From Petrolisthes cinctipes (taxonomy: Eukaryota > Arthropoda > Malacostraca > Decapoda > Porcellanidae): a DNA stretch of 64,000 nucleotides. The stretch covers positions 806,001 to 870,000 of the forward strand of contig JAWQEG010000506.1 in the NCBI GenBank assembly GCA_033782935.1, written 5' to 3'. Within the stretch, counting starts at the first letter, position 1. The number at the start of each line of letters is the position of its first letter. The notes below the pieces were generated by a model. It did not search any database. It was not told where the DNA came from and was given only the letters and a program-made list of their open reading frames with translations. The position numbers were made by a program, and so were the translations under genes. Positions 1 to 12,500 of the stretch are shown in pieces.

Positions 1-1739
1 GTCAATATGTGTATGCATCTTCTGTACACGTTTATATCTCATATTCATGCTCAAAACACATGAAAATTCGATATTTTTGGGTCCCAAAAGTGATATGTAC
101 ATGCCTACTCCGTGTTAAAGTATTTTCAAAATACAGGCTCAAAACATGCTGAAAATCGATGTTTTAGGTGCCCAATGTCAATATGTGTATGCATCTTCGG
201 TACCCATTTATATCTTAAATTCAGGCTCAAAACAACCGAAAATTCGATATTTTTGTGTCCCAGAAACGATCTGTACATGCCTACTAAGTGCTAGAATATT
301 TTCATAATATAGGCCCAAAACATGCTAAAAATCGATATTTTAGGCGCCCAAAGTCGATATGTGCATGCATATTCTGTACACGTTTATATCTCAAATTCAG
401 GCACAAAACACCTGAAAATTCGATATTTATGGGTCCCAGAAGCGATCTGTATATGCCTACTCCTTGCTACAATATTTTCAAGATATAGGCCCAAAACATG
501 CTAAAAATCGATATTTAAGGTGCCTTAAGTCGATATGTGCATGCATATTCTGTACCCGTTTATATCTCAAATTCAGGCACAAAACACCCGAAAATTCGAT
601 ATTTTTGGGTCCCAGAAGCGACCTGTACATGCCTACTCCTTGCTAGAATGTTTTCAAGATACAGAACCAAACATGCTGAAAATCGATATTTTAGGTTCCC
701 AAAGTTAAAATGTGTATGCATTTTCTGTACCCGTTTATATCTTAAATTCAGGCTCAAAACACCCGAAAACTCAATATGTTTGGGTCCCAGAAGCGATCTG
801 TACATGCCTACTAAGTGCTACAATATTTTCGAGATATAGGCCCAAAACATGCTAAAATTCGATATTTAAGGTGCCCAAAGTCGATATGTGAATGCATATT
901 CTGTACGCGTTTATATCTCAAATTCAGGCTCAAAACACCCGAAAATTCGATATTTTTGGATTCCAGAAGCAATCTGTACATGCCTACTCCTTGCTAGAAT
1001 GTTTTCAAAATACAGACCCAAAACATGCTCAAAATCGATATTTTTGGTGCAAAAAGTCGATATGTGCATGCATCTTCAGTACACGTTTACATCTCAAATT
1101 CAGGTTAAAAACACCCGAAAATCCAATATTTTTGGGTTCCAGAAGCAATATGTACATGCCTACTCCGTGTTAAAGTATTTTCAAAATACAGGTTAAAAAC
1201 ATGCTGAAAATCGATATTTTAGGTGCCCAATGTCAATATGTGTATGCATATTCTGTACCCGTTTATATCCCAAATTCAGGTTCAAAACACCCAAAAATAC
1301 AATATTTTGGGGTCACAGAAGCATTCTGCACATGCCTCCTCCTTGCTAGAATGTTTTCTAGATTCAGACCCAAAACAAAATAAAAATCGATATTTTAGGG
1401 GCCCACTGTCAATATGTGTATGCATCTACTGTACACGTTTATATCTCATATTCATGCTCAAAACACCCGAAAATTCGATATTTTTGGGTCCCAAAAGCGA
1501 TATGTACATGCCTACTCCGTGTCAAAGTATTTTCAAAATACAGGCTCAAAACATGCTGAAAATCGATGTTTTAGGTGCCCAATGTCAATATGTGTATGCA
1601 TCTTCTGTACCCGTTTATATCTTAAATTCAGGCTCAAAACACCCGAAAATTTGATATTTTTGTGTCCCAGAATCGATGTGTATATGCCTACACCTTGCTA
1701 CAATATTTTCAAGATATAGGCTTAAAACATGCTAAAAAT

Positions 1740-1915
1740 CGATATTTAAGGTGCCCAAAGTCGATATGTGCATGCATATTCTGTACCCGTTTATATCTCA
1801 AATTCAGGCTCAAAACACCCGAAAATTCGATATTTTTGGATCCCAGAAGCAATCTGTACATGCCTACTCCTTGCAAGAATGTTTTCAAAATACAGACCCA
1901 AAACATGCTCAAAAT
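1740..1915 (+). repeat. Representative 176-bp monomer (two 88-bp halves)
   Basis: This monomer is chosen because its anchors are evenly spaced: cgatat begins at 1740, 1828 and 1916, exactly 88 bp apart. The first half reads cgatatttaaggtgcccaaa, then tcgatatgtgcatgcat. The second reads cgatatttttggatcccaga, then agcaatctgtacatgcc. Across the array the sequence leading into each anchor is also shared: many copies have caggctcaaaaca followed by an aaaat run before cgatat in both halves. The monomer is thus an ancient dimer of an 88-bp unit. Short perfect palindromes are built in (atcgat, tgcatgca, tgtaca). No 17-bp CENP-B-box-like sequence is present. Confidence 0.9.
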
Positions 1916-4679
1916 CGATATTTTTGGTGCAAAAAGTCGATATGTGCATGCATCTTCAGTACACGTTTACATCTCAAATTCAGGTTAAAAACACCGGAAA
2001 ATCCGATATTTTTGGGTTCCAGAATCGATATGTAAATGCCTACTCCGTGTTAAAGTATTTTCAAAATACAGGCTCAAAACATGCTGAAAATCGATATTTT
2101 AGGTGCCCATTGTCAATATGTGTATGCATCTTCTGTACCCGTTTATATCCCAAATTCAGGCTCAAAACACCGAAAATTCAATATTATGAGGTCACAGAAG
2201 CATTCTGTACATGCCTACTCCTTGCTAGAATGTTTTCTAGATTCAGACCCAAAACAAGCTAAAAATCGATATTTTAAGGACCCAATGTCAATATGTGTAT
2301 GCATCTTCTGTACACGTTTATATCTCATATTCATGCTCAAAACACATGAAAATTCGATATTTTTGGGTCCCAAAAGCGATATGTACATGCCTACTCCGTG
2401 TTAAAGTATTTTCAAAATACAGGCTCAAAACATGCTGAAAATCGATGTTTTAGGTGCCCAATGTCAATATGTGTATGCATCTTCGGTACCCGTATATATC
2501 TTAAATTCAGGCTCAAAACACCCTAAAATTCGATATTTTTGTGTCCCAGAAACGATCTGTACATGCCTACTAAGTGCTAGAATATTTTAAAAATATAGGC
2601 CCAAAACATGCTAAAAATCGATATTTTAGGCGCCAAAAGTCGATATGTGCATGCATATTCTGTATCCGTTTATATCTCAAATTCAGGCACAAAACACCCG
2701 AAAATTCGATATTTTTGGGTCCCAGAAGCGATCTGTATATGCCTACTTCTTGCTAGAATGTTTTCAAGATACAGAACCAAACATGCTGAAAATCGATATT
2801 TTAGGTGCCCAAAGTTAAAATGTGTATGCATCTTCTGTACCCGTTTATATCTTAAATTCAGGCTCAAAACACCCGAAAACTCAATATGTTTGGGTCCCAG
2901 AAGCGATCTGTACATGCCTACTAAGTGCTACAATATTTTCAAGATATAGGCCCAAAACATGCTAAAAATCGATATTTAAGGTGCCCAAAGTCGATATGTG
3001 AATGCATATTCTGTACCCGTTTATATCTCAAATTCAGGCTCAAAACACCCGAAAATTTGATATTTTTGTATCCCAGAAGCAATCTGTACATGCCTACTCC
3101 TTGCTAGAATGTTTTCAAAATACAGACCCAAAACATGCTCAAAATCGATATTTTTGGTGCAAAAAGTCGATATGTGCATGCATCTTCAGTATACGTTTAC
3201 ATCTCAAATTCAGGTTAAAAACACCCGAAAATCCGATATTTTTGGGTTCCAGAAGCTATATGTACATGCCTACTCCGTGTTAAAGTATTTTCAAAATACA
3301 GGTTAAAAACATGCTGAAAATCGATATTTTAGGTGCCCAATGTCAATATGTGTATGCATCTTAGGTACCCGTTTATATCCCAAATTCAGGCTCAAAACAC
3401 CCAAAAATTCAATATTTTGGGGTCACAGAAGCATTCTGTACATGCCTACTCCTTGCTAGAATGTTTTCTAGATTCAGACCCAAAACAAACTAAAAATCGA
3501 TATTTTAGGGGCCCAATGTCAATATGTGTATGCATCTACTGTACACGTTTATATCTCATATTCATGCTCAAAACACCCGAAAATTCGATATTTTTGAGTC
3601 CCAAAAGCGATATGTACATGCCTACTCCGTGTTAAAGTATTTTCAAAATACAGGCTCAAAACATGCTGAAAATCGATGTTTTAGGTGCCCAATGTCAATA
3701 TGTGTATGCATCTTCTGTACCCGTTTATATCTTAAATTCAGGCTCAAAACACCCGAAAATTCGATATTTTTGTGTCCCAGAAGCGATCTGTATATGCCTA
3801 CTCCTTGCTACAATATTTTCAAGATATAGGCCCAAAACATGCTAAAAATCGATATTTAAGGTGCCCAAAGTCGATATGTGCATGCATATTCTGTACCCGT
3901 TTATATCTCAAATTCAGGCTCAAAACACCCGAAAATTCGATATTTTTGGGTCCCAGAAGCAATCTGTACATGCCTACTCCTTGCTAGAATGTTTTCAAAA
4001 TACAGACCCAAAACATGCTCAAAATCGATATTTTTGGTGCAAAAAGTAGATATGTGCATGCATCTTCAGTACACGTTTACATCTCAAATTCAGGTTAAAA
4101 ACACCCGAAAATCCGATATTTTTGGGTCCCAGAAGCGATCTGTACATGCCTACTCCATGTTAGAGTATTTTCAAAATACAGGACAAAAACATGCTCAAAA
4201 TCGATATTTTGGGTGCCCAAAGTCGATATGTGCATGGTTCTTCTGTACCCGTTTATATCTTAAATTCAGGCTCAAAACACCCGAAAATTCGATATTTTTG
4301 GGTCACAGAAGCGTTCTGTACATGCCTACTCCTTGCTAGAATGTTTTCAAGATTCAGACCCAAAACAAGCTAAAAGTCGATATTTTAGGTGCCCAAAGTC
4401 AAAATGTGTATGCATTTTATGTACACGTTTATATCTCATATTCATGCTCAAAACGCCCGAAAATTCGTTATTTTGGGGTCCCAAAAGCGATATGAACATG
4501 CATACTCCGTGTTTAAGTATTTTGAAAATACAGGCTCAAAACATGCTGAAAATCGATATTTTAGGTGCCCAATGTCAATATGTGTATGCATCTTCTGTAC
4601 CCGTTTATATCCAAAATTCAAGCTCAAAACACCCGAAAATTCAATATTTTGGGGTACCAGAAGCTATCTGTACATGCCT

Positions 4680-4712
4680 ACTCAGTGCTAGATTATTTTT
4701 TTTTTAAATATA
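4680..4712 (+). repeat. Oligo-T satellite variant (class marker)
   Basis: Where most monomers read attattttcaaaatatagg, this class has an uninterrupted T run of 8-11 followed by aaatatagg. It occurs at about 4691, 6811, 11345, 15213, 17327, 19617, 36223 and 47306. The run length varies between copies (10 here, 11 at 17327, 8 elsewhere), as expected for slippage. Its spacing reports the higher-order offsets. Confidence 0.85.
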
Positions 4713-7700
4713 GGCCTAAAATATGTAAAAAATCGATATTTTAGGTGCCCAAAGTCGATATGTGCATGAATCTTCAGTAACCGTTTATATTTCAAATTCA
4801 GACTCAAAACACCCGAAAATTCGATATTTTGGGGTCCCATAAGCGATCTGTACATGCCTACTCCGTGTTAGAGTATTTTTAAAATACAGGCTCAAAACAT
4901 GTTGAAAATCGAAATTTTAGGTGCCCAAAGTCAAAATGTGTATGCATCTTCTGTACCCGTTTATATTTTAAATTCAGGCTCAAAACACCCGAAAATTCGA
5001 TATTTTTGGGTCCCAGAAGCGATCTGTACATGCCTACTAAGTGCTAGAATATTTTCAAAATATAGGCCCAAAACATGCTAAAAATCGAAATTTTAGTCGC
5101 CCAAAGTCGATATGTGCATGCATATTCTGTACCCGTTTATATCTCAAATTCAGACACAAAACACCCGAAAATTCGATATTTTTGGGTCCCAGAAGCGATC
5201 TGTACATGCCTACTCCTTGCTAGAATGTTTTCAAGATACAGAACCAAACATGCTGAAAATCGATATTTTAGGTGCCCAAAGTTAAAATGTGTATGCATCT
5301 TCTGTACCCGTTTATATCTTAAATACAGGCTTAAAACACCCGAAAACTCAATATTTTTGGGTCCCAGAAGCGATCTCTACATGCCTACTAAGTGCTACAA
5401 TATTTTCAAGATATAGGCCCAAAACATGCTAAAAATCGATATTTAAGGTGCCCAAAGTCGATATGTGATGCATATTCTGTACCCGTTTATATCTCAAATT
5501 CAGGCTCAAAACACCCGAAAATTCGATATTTTTGGATCCCAGAAGCAATCTGTACATGCCTACTCCTTGCTAGAATGTTTTCAAAATACAGACCCAAAAC
5601 ATGCTCAAAATCGATATTTTTGGTGCAAAAAGTCGATATGTGCATGCATCTTCAGTACACGTTTACATCTCAAATTCAGGTTAAAAACACCCGAAAATCC
5701 GATATTTTGGGGTTCCAGAATCGATATGTACATGCCTACTCCGTGTTAAAGTATTTTCAAAATACAGGCTCAAAACATGCTGAAAATCGATATTTTAGGT
5801 GCCCAATGTCAATATGTGTATGCATCTTCTGTACCCGTTTATATCCCAAATTCAGGCTCAAAAACACCCGAAAATTCAATATTTTGGGGTCACAGAAGCA
5901 TTCTGTACATGCCTACTCCTTGCTAGAATGTTTTCTAGATTCAGACCCAAAACAAGCTAAAAATCGATATTTTAGGGGCCCAATGTCAATATGTGTATGC
6001 ATTTTCTGTACACGTTTATATCTCATATTCATGCTCAAAACACCCGAAAATTCGATATTTTTGGGTCCCAAAAGCGATATGTACATGCCTACTCCGTGTT
6101 AAAGTATTTTCAAAATACAGGCTCAAAACATGCTGAAAATCGATGTTTTAGGTGCCCAATGTCAATATGTGTATGCATCTTCTGTACCCGTTTATATCTT
6201 AAGTTCAGGCTCAAAACACCCGAAAATTCGATATTTTTGTGTCCCAGAAACGATCTGTACATGCCTACTAAGTGCTAGAATATTTTAAAAATATAGGCCC
6301 AAAACATGCTAAAAATCGATATTTTAGGCGCCCAAAGTCGATATGTGCATGCATATTCTGTACCCGTTTATATCTCAAATTCAGGCACAAAACACCCGAA
6401 AATTCGATATTTTTGGGTCCCAGAAGCGATCTGTATATACCTACTCCTTGCTACAATATTTTCAAGATATAGGCCCAAAACATGCTAAAAATCGATATTT
6501 AAGGTGCCCAAAGTCGATATGTGCATGCATATTCTGTACCCGTTTATATCTCAAATTCAGGCACAAAACACCCTAAAATTCGATATTTTTGGGTCCCAGA
6601 AGCGATCTGTACATGCCTACTCCTTGCTAGAATGTTTTCAAGATACACAATCAAACATGCTGAAAATCGATATTTTAGGTGCCCAAAGTTAAAATGTGTA
6701 TGCATCTTCTGTACCCGTTTATATCTTAAATTCAGGCTCAAAACACCCGAAAATTCAATATTTTGGGGTCCCAGAAGCTATCTGTATATGCCTACTCAGT
6801 GCTAGATTATTTTTTTTAAATATAGGCCTCAAATATGTTAAAAATCGATATTTTAGGTGCCCAAAGTCGATATGTGCATGAATCTTCAGTAACCGTTTAT
6901 ATTTCAAATTCAGACTCAAAACACCAGAAAATTCGATATTTTGGGGTCCCATAAGCGATCTGTACATGCCTACTCCGTGTTAGAGTATTTTTAAAATACA
7001 GGCTCAAAACATGTTGAAATTCGAAATTTTAGGTGTCCAAAATCAAAATGTGTATGCATCTTCTGTACCCGTTTATATCTTAAATTCAAACTCAAAACAC
7101 CCGAAAATTCAATATTTTGGGGTCCCATAAGCGATCTGTACATGCCTACTCCGTGTTAGAGTAATTTTAAAATACAGGCTCAAAACATGTTGAAATTCGA
7201 AATTTTAGGTGCCCAAAGTCAAAATGTGTATGCATCTTCTGTACCCGTTTATATCTTAAATTCAAACTCAAAACACCCGAAAATTCAATATTTTGGTGTC
7301 CCAGAAGCGATCTGTACATGCCTACTAAGTGCTAGAATATTTTCAAAATATAGGCCCAAAACATGCTAAAAATCGATATTTTAGGCGCCCAAAGTCGATA
7401 TGTGCATGCATATTCTGTACCCGTTTATATCTCAAATTCAGGCACAAAACACCCGAAAATTCGATATTTTTGGGTCCCAGAAGCGATCTGTACATGCCTA
7501 CTCCTTGCTAGAATGTTTTCAAGATACACAACCAAACATGCTGAAAATCGATATTTTAGGTACGCAAAGTTAAAATGTGTATGCATCTTCTGTACCCGTT
7601 TATATCTTAAATTCAGGCTCAAAACACCCGAAAACTCAATATTTTTGGGTCCCAGAAGCGATCTGTACATGCCTACTAAGTGCTACAATATTTTCAAGAT

Positions 7701-7904
7701 ATAGGCCCAAAACATGCTAAAAATCGATATTTAAGGTGCCCAAAGTCGATATGTGCATGCATATTCTGTACCCGTTTATATCTCAAATTCAGGCTCAAAA
7801 CACCTGAAAATTCGATATTTTTGGATCCCAGAAGCAATCTGTACATGCCTACTCCTTGCTAGAATGTTTTCAAAATACAGACCCAAAACATGCTCAAAAT
7901 CGAT

Positions 7905-7955
7905 ATTTTTGGTGCAAAAAGTCGATATGTTAAAAACACCTGAAAATCCGATATT
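7905..7955 (+). repeat. Monomer with 40-bp internal deletion, copy 1
   Basis: The word gtcgatatgt is joined directly to taaaaacacc, removing about 40 bp that normally hold the gcatgcatcttcagtacacg segment. The flanks share gt, so the deletion may have used microhomology or slippage. The same junction recurs near 20210. Confidence 0.85.
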
Positions 7956-9575
7956 TTTGGGTCATAGAAGCGATCTGTACATGCCTACTCCATGTTAGAG
8001 TATTTTCAAAATACAGGCCCAAAACATGCTCAAAATCGATATTTTGGGTGCCCAAAGTCAAAATGTGAATGCTTCTTCTGTACCCATTTATATCTCAAAT
8101 TCAGGTTAAAAACACCCGAAAATCCGATATTTTTGGGTCCCAGAAGCGATCTGTACATGCCTACTGAATGTTAGAGTATTTTCAAAATACAGGACCAAAA
8201 CATGCTCAAAATCGATATTTTGGGTGCCCAAAGTCGATATGTGCATGCTTCTTCTGTACCCGTTTATATCTCAAATTTAGGCTCAAAACACCCGAAAATT
8301 CGATATTTTTGGGTCCCAGAAGCGTTCTGTACATGTCTACTCCTTGCTAGAATGTTTTCAAGATTCAGACCCAAAACAAGCTAAAAAATCGAAATTTTAG
8401 GTGCCCAAAGTCAAAATGTGTATGCATCTTCTGTACCCGTTTATATCTTAAATTTAGGCTCAAAACACCCGAAAACTCGATATTTTTGGGTCCCAGAAGC
8501 GATCTGTACATGCCTACTAAGTGCTAAAATATTTTCAAAATATAGGCCCAAAACATGCTAAAAATCGATATATTAGGCGCCCAAAGTCGATATGTGCATG
8601 CATATTCTGTACCCGTTTACATCTCAAATTCAGGTTAAAAACACCCGAAAATCCGATATTTTTGGGTCCCAGAAGCGATCTGTATATGCCTACTCCTTGC
8701 TACAATATTTTCAAGATATAGGCCCAAAACATGCTAAAAATCGATATTTAAGGTGCCCAAAGTCGATATGTGCATGCTTATTCTGTACCCGTTTATATCT
8801 TAAATTCAGGCTCAAAACACCCGAAAATTCGATATTTTTGGGTCACAGAAGCGTTCTGTACATGCCTACTCCTTGCTAGAATGTTTTCAAGATTCAGACC
8901 CAAAACAAGCTAAAAATCGATATTTTAGGTGCCCAAAGTCAAAATGTGTATGCATTTGATGTACACGTTTATATCTCATATTCATGCTCAAAACGCCCGA
9001 AAATTCGATATTTTGGGGTCCCAAAAGCGATATGAACATGCATACTCCGTGTTAAAGTATTTTGAAAATAGAGGCTCAAAACATGCTGAAAATCGATATT
9101 TTAGGTGCCCAATGTCAATATGTGTATGCATTTTCTGTACCCGTTTATATCTTAAATTCAGGCTCAAAACACCCGAAAATTCGATATTTTTGTGTCCCAG
9201 AAACGATCTGTACATGCCTACTAAGTGCTAGAATATTTTAAAAAAAGAGGCCCAAAACATGCTAAAAATCGATATTTTAGGCGCCAAAAGTCGATATGTG
9301 CATGCATATTCTGTACCCGTTTATATCTCAAATTCAGGCACAAAACACCCGAAAATTCGATATTTTTGGGTCCCAGAAGCGATCTGTATATGCCTACTCC
9401 TTGCTAGAATGTTTTCAAGATACAGAACCAAACATGCTGAAAATCGATATTTTAGGTGCCCAAAGTTAAAATGTGTATGCATCTTCTGTACCCGTTTATA
9501 TCTTAAATTCAGGCTCAAAACACCCGAAAACTCAATATGTTTGGGTCCCAGAAGCGATCTGTACATGCCTACTAA

Positions 9576-12500
9576 GTGCTACAATATTTTCAAGATATAG
9601 GCCCAAAACATGCTAAAAATCGATATTTAAGGTGCCCAAAGTCGATATGTGAATGCATATTCTGTACCCGTTTATATCTCAAATTCAGGCTCAAAACACC
9701 CGAAAATTTGATATTTTTGGATCCCAGAAGCAATCTGTACATGCCTACTCCTTGCTAGAATGTTTTCAAAATACAGACCCAAAACATGCTCAAAATCGAT
9801 ATTTTTGGTGCAAAAAGTCGATATGTGCATGCATCTTCAGTATACGTTTACATCTCAAATTCAGGTTAAAAACACCCGAAAATCCGATATTTTTGGGTTC
9901 CAGAAGCAATATGTACATGCCTACTCCGTGTTAAAGTATTTTCAAAATACAGGTTAAAAACATGCTGAAAATCGATATTTTAGGTGCCCAATGTCAATAT
10001 GTGTATGCATCTTCTGTACCCGTTTATATCCCAAATTCAGGCTCAAAACACCCAAAAATTCAATATTTTGGGGTCACAGAAGCATTCTGTACATGCCTAC
10101 TCCTTGCTAGAATGTTTTCTAGATTCAGACCCAAAACAAACTAAAAATCGATATTTTAGGGGCCCAATGTCAATATGTGTATGCATCTACTGTACACGTT
10201 TATATCTCATATTCATGCTCAAAACACCCGAAAATTCGATATTTTTGAGTCCCAAAAGCGATATGTACATGCCTACTCCGTGTTAAAGTATTTTCAAAAT
10301 ACAGGCTCAAAACATGCTGAAAATCGATGTTTTAGGTGCCCAATGTCAATATGTGTATGCATCTTCTGTACCCGTTTATATCTTAAATTCAGGCTCAAAA
10401 CACCCGAAAATATGATATTTTTGTGTCCCAGAAGCGATCTGTATATGCCTACTCCTTGCTACAATATTTTCAAGATATAGGCCCAAAACATGCTAAAAAT
10501 CGATATTTAAGGTGCCCAAAGTCGATATGTGCATGCATATTCTGTACCCGTTTATATCTCAAATTCAGGCTCAAAACACCCGAAAATTCGATATTTTTGG
10601 GTCCCAGAAGCAATCTGTACATGCCTACTCCTTGCTAGAATGTTTTCAAAATACAGATCCAAAACATGCTCAAAATCGATATTTTTGGTGCAAAAAGTCG
10701 ATATGTGCATGCATCTTCAGTACACGTTTACATCACAAATTCAGGTTAAAAACACCCGAAAATCCGATATTTTTGGGTCTCAGAAGCGATCTGTACATGC
10801 CTACTCCATGTTAGAGTATTTTCAAAATACAGGACAAAAACATGCTCAAAATCGATATTTTGGGTGCCCAAAGTCGATATGTGCATGCTTCTTCTGTACC
10901 CGTTTATATCTCAAATTCAGGCTCAAAACACCCGAAAATTCGATATTTTTGGGTCACAGAAGCGTTCTGTACATGCCTACTCCTTGCTAGAATGTTTTCA
11001 AGATTCAGACCCAAAACAAGCTAAAAGTCGATATTTTAGGTGCCCAAAGTCAAAATGTGTATGCATTTTATGTACACGTTTATATCTCATATTCATGCTC
11101 AAAACGCCCGAAAATTCGTTATTTTGGGGTCCCAAAAGCGATATGAACATGCATACTCCGTGTTAAAGTATTTTGAAAATACAGGCTCAAAACATGCTGA
11201 AAATCGATATTTTAGGTGCCCAATGTCAATATGTGTATGCATCTTCTGTACCCGTTTATATTTAAAATTCAGGCTCAAAACACCCGAAAATTCAATATTT
11301 TGGGGTACCAGAAGCTATCTGTACATGCCTACTCAGTGCTAGATTATTTTTTTTAAATATAGGCCTAAAATATGTAAAAATTCGATATTTTAGGTGCCCA
11401 AAGTCGATATGTGCATGAATCTTCAGTAACCGTTTATATTTCAAATTCAGACTCAAAACACCCGAAAATTCGATATTTTGGGGTCCCATAAGCGATCTGT
11501 ACATGCCTACTCCGTGTTAGAGTATTTTTAAAATACAGGCTCAAAACATGTTGAAAATCGAAATTTTAGGTGCCCAAAGTCAAAATGTGTATGCATCTTC
11601 TGTACCCGTTTATATCTTAAATTCAGGCTCAAAACACCCGAAAATTCGATATTTTTGGGTCCCAGAAGCGATCTGTACATGCCTACTAAGTGCTAGAATA
11701 TTTTCAAAATATAGGCCCAAAACATGCTAAAAATCGAAATTTTAGTTGCCCAAAGTCGATATGTGCATGCATATTCTGTACCCGTTTATATCTCAAATTC
11801 AGACACAAAACACCCGAAAATTCGATATTTTTGGGTCCCAGAAGCGATCTGTACATGCCTACTCCTTGCTAGAATGTTTTCAAGATACAGAACCAAACAT
11901 GCTGAAAATCGATATTTTAGGTGCCCAAAGTTAAAATGTGTATGCATCTTCTGTACCCGTTTATATCTTAAATACAGGCTCAAAACACCCGAAAACTCAA
12001 TATTTTTGGGTCCCAGAAGCGATCTGTACATGCCTACTAAGTGCTACAATATTTTCAAGATATAGGCCCAAAACATGCTAAAAATCGATATTTAAGGTGC
12101 CCAAAGTCGATATGTGATGCATATTCTGTACCCGTTTATATCTCAAATTCAGGCTCAAAACACCCGAAAATTCGATATTTTTGGATCCCAGAAGCAATCT
12201 GTACATGCCTACTCCTTGCTAGAATGTTTTCAAAGTACAGACCCAAAACATGCTCAAAATCGATATTTTTGGAACAAAAAGTCGATATGTGCATGCATCT
12301 TCAGTACACGTTTACATCTCAAATTCAGGTTAAAAACACACGAAAATCCGATATTTTTGGGTTCCAGAATCGATATGTAAATGCCTACTCCGTGTTAAAG
12401 TATTTTCAAAATACAGGCTCAAAACATGCTGAAAATCGATATTTTAGGTGCCCATTGTCAATATGTGTATGCATATTCTGTACCCGTTTATATCCCAAAT

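Noticed and set aside
560..805. Minus-strand 81-codon frames recurring through the array
   Set aside because: These are antisense shadows of the satellite monomer. They do not indicate inverted monomers; the array is head-to-tail throughout.
1740..1915. CENP-B box
   Set aside because: The closest word, cccgaaaattcgat read on the other strand, has too short a spacing between TCG and CGGG to meet the 17-bp consensus.
5392..6102. 236-codon open frame in the satellite
   Set aside because: It is made of satellite monomers joined by a 1-bp deletion. It has no domain, and its residues simply repeat the translated monomer. Equivalent frames exist in every monomer in several phases.
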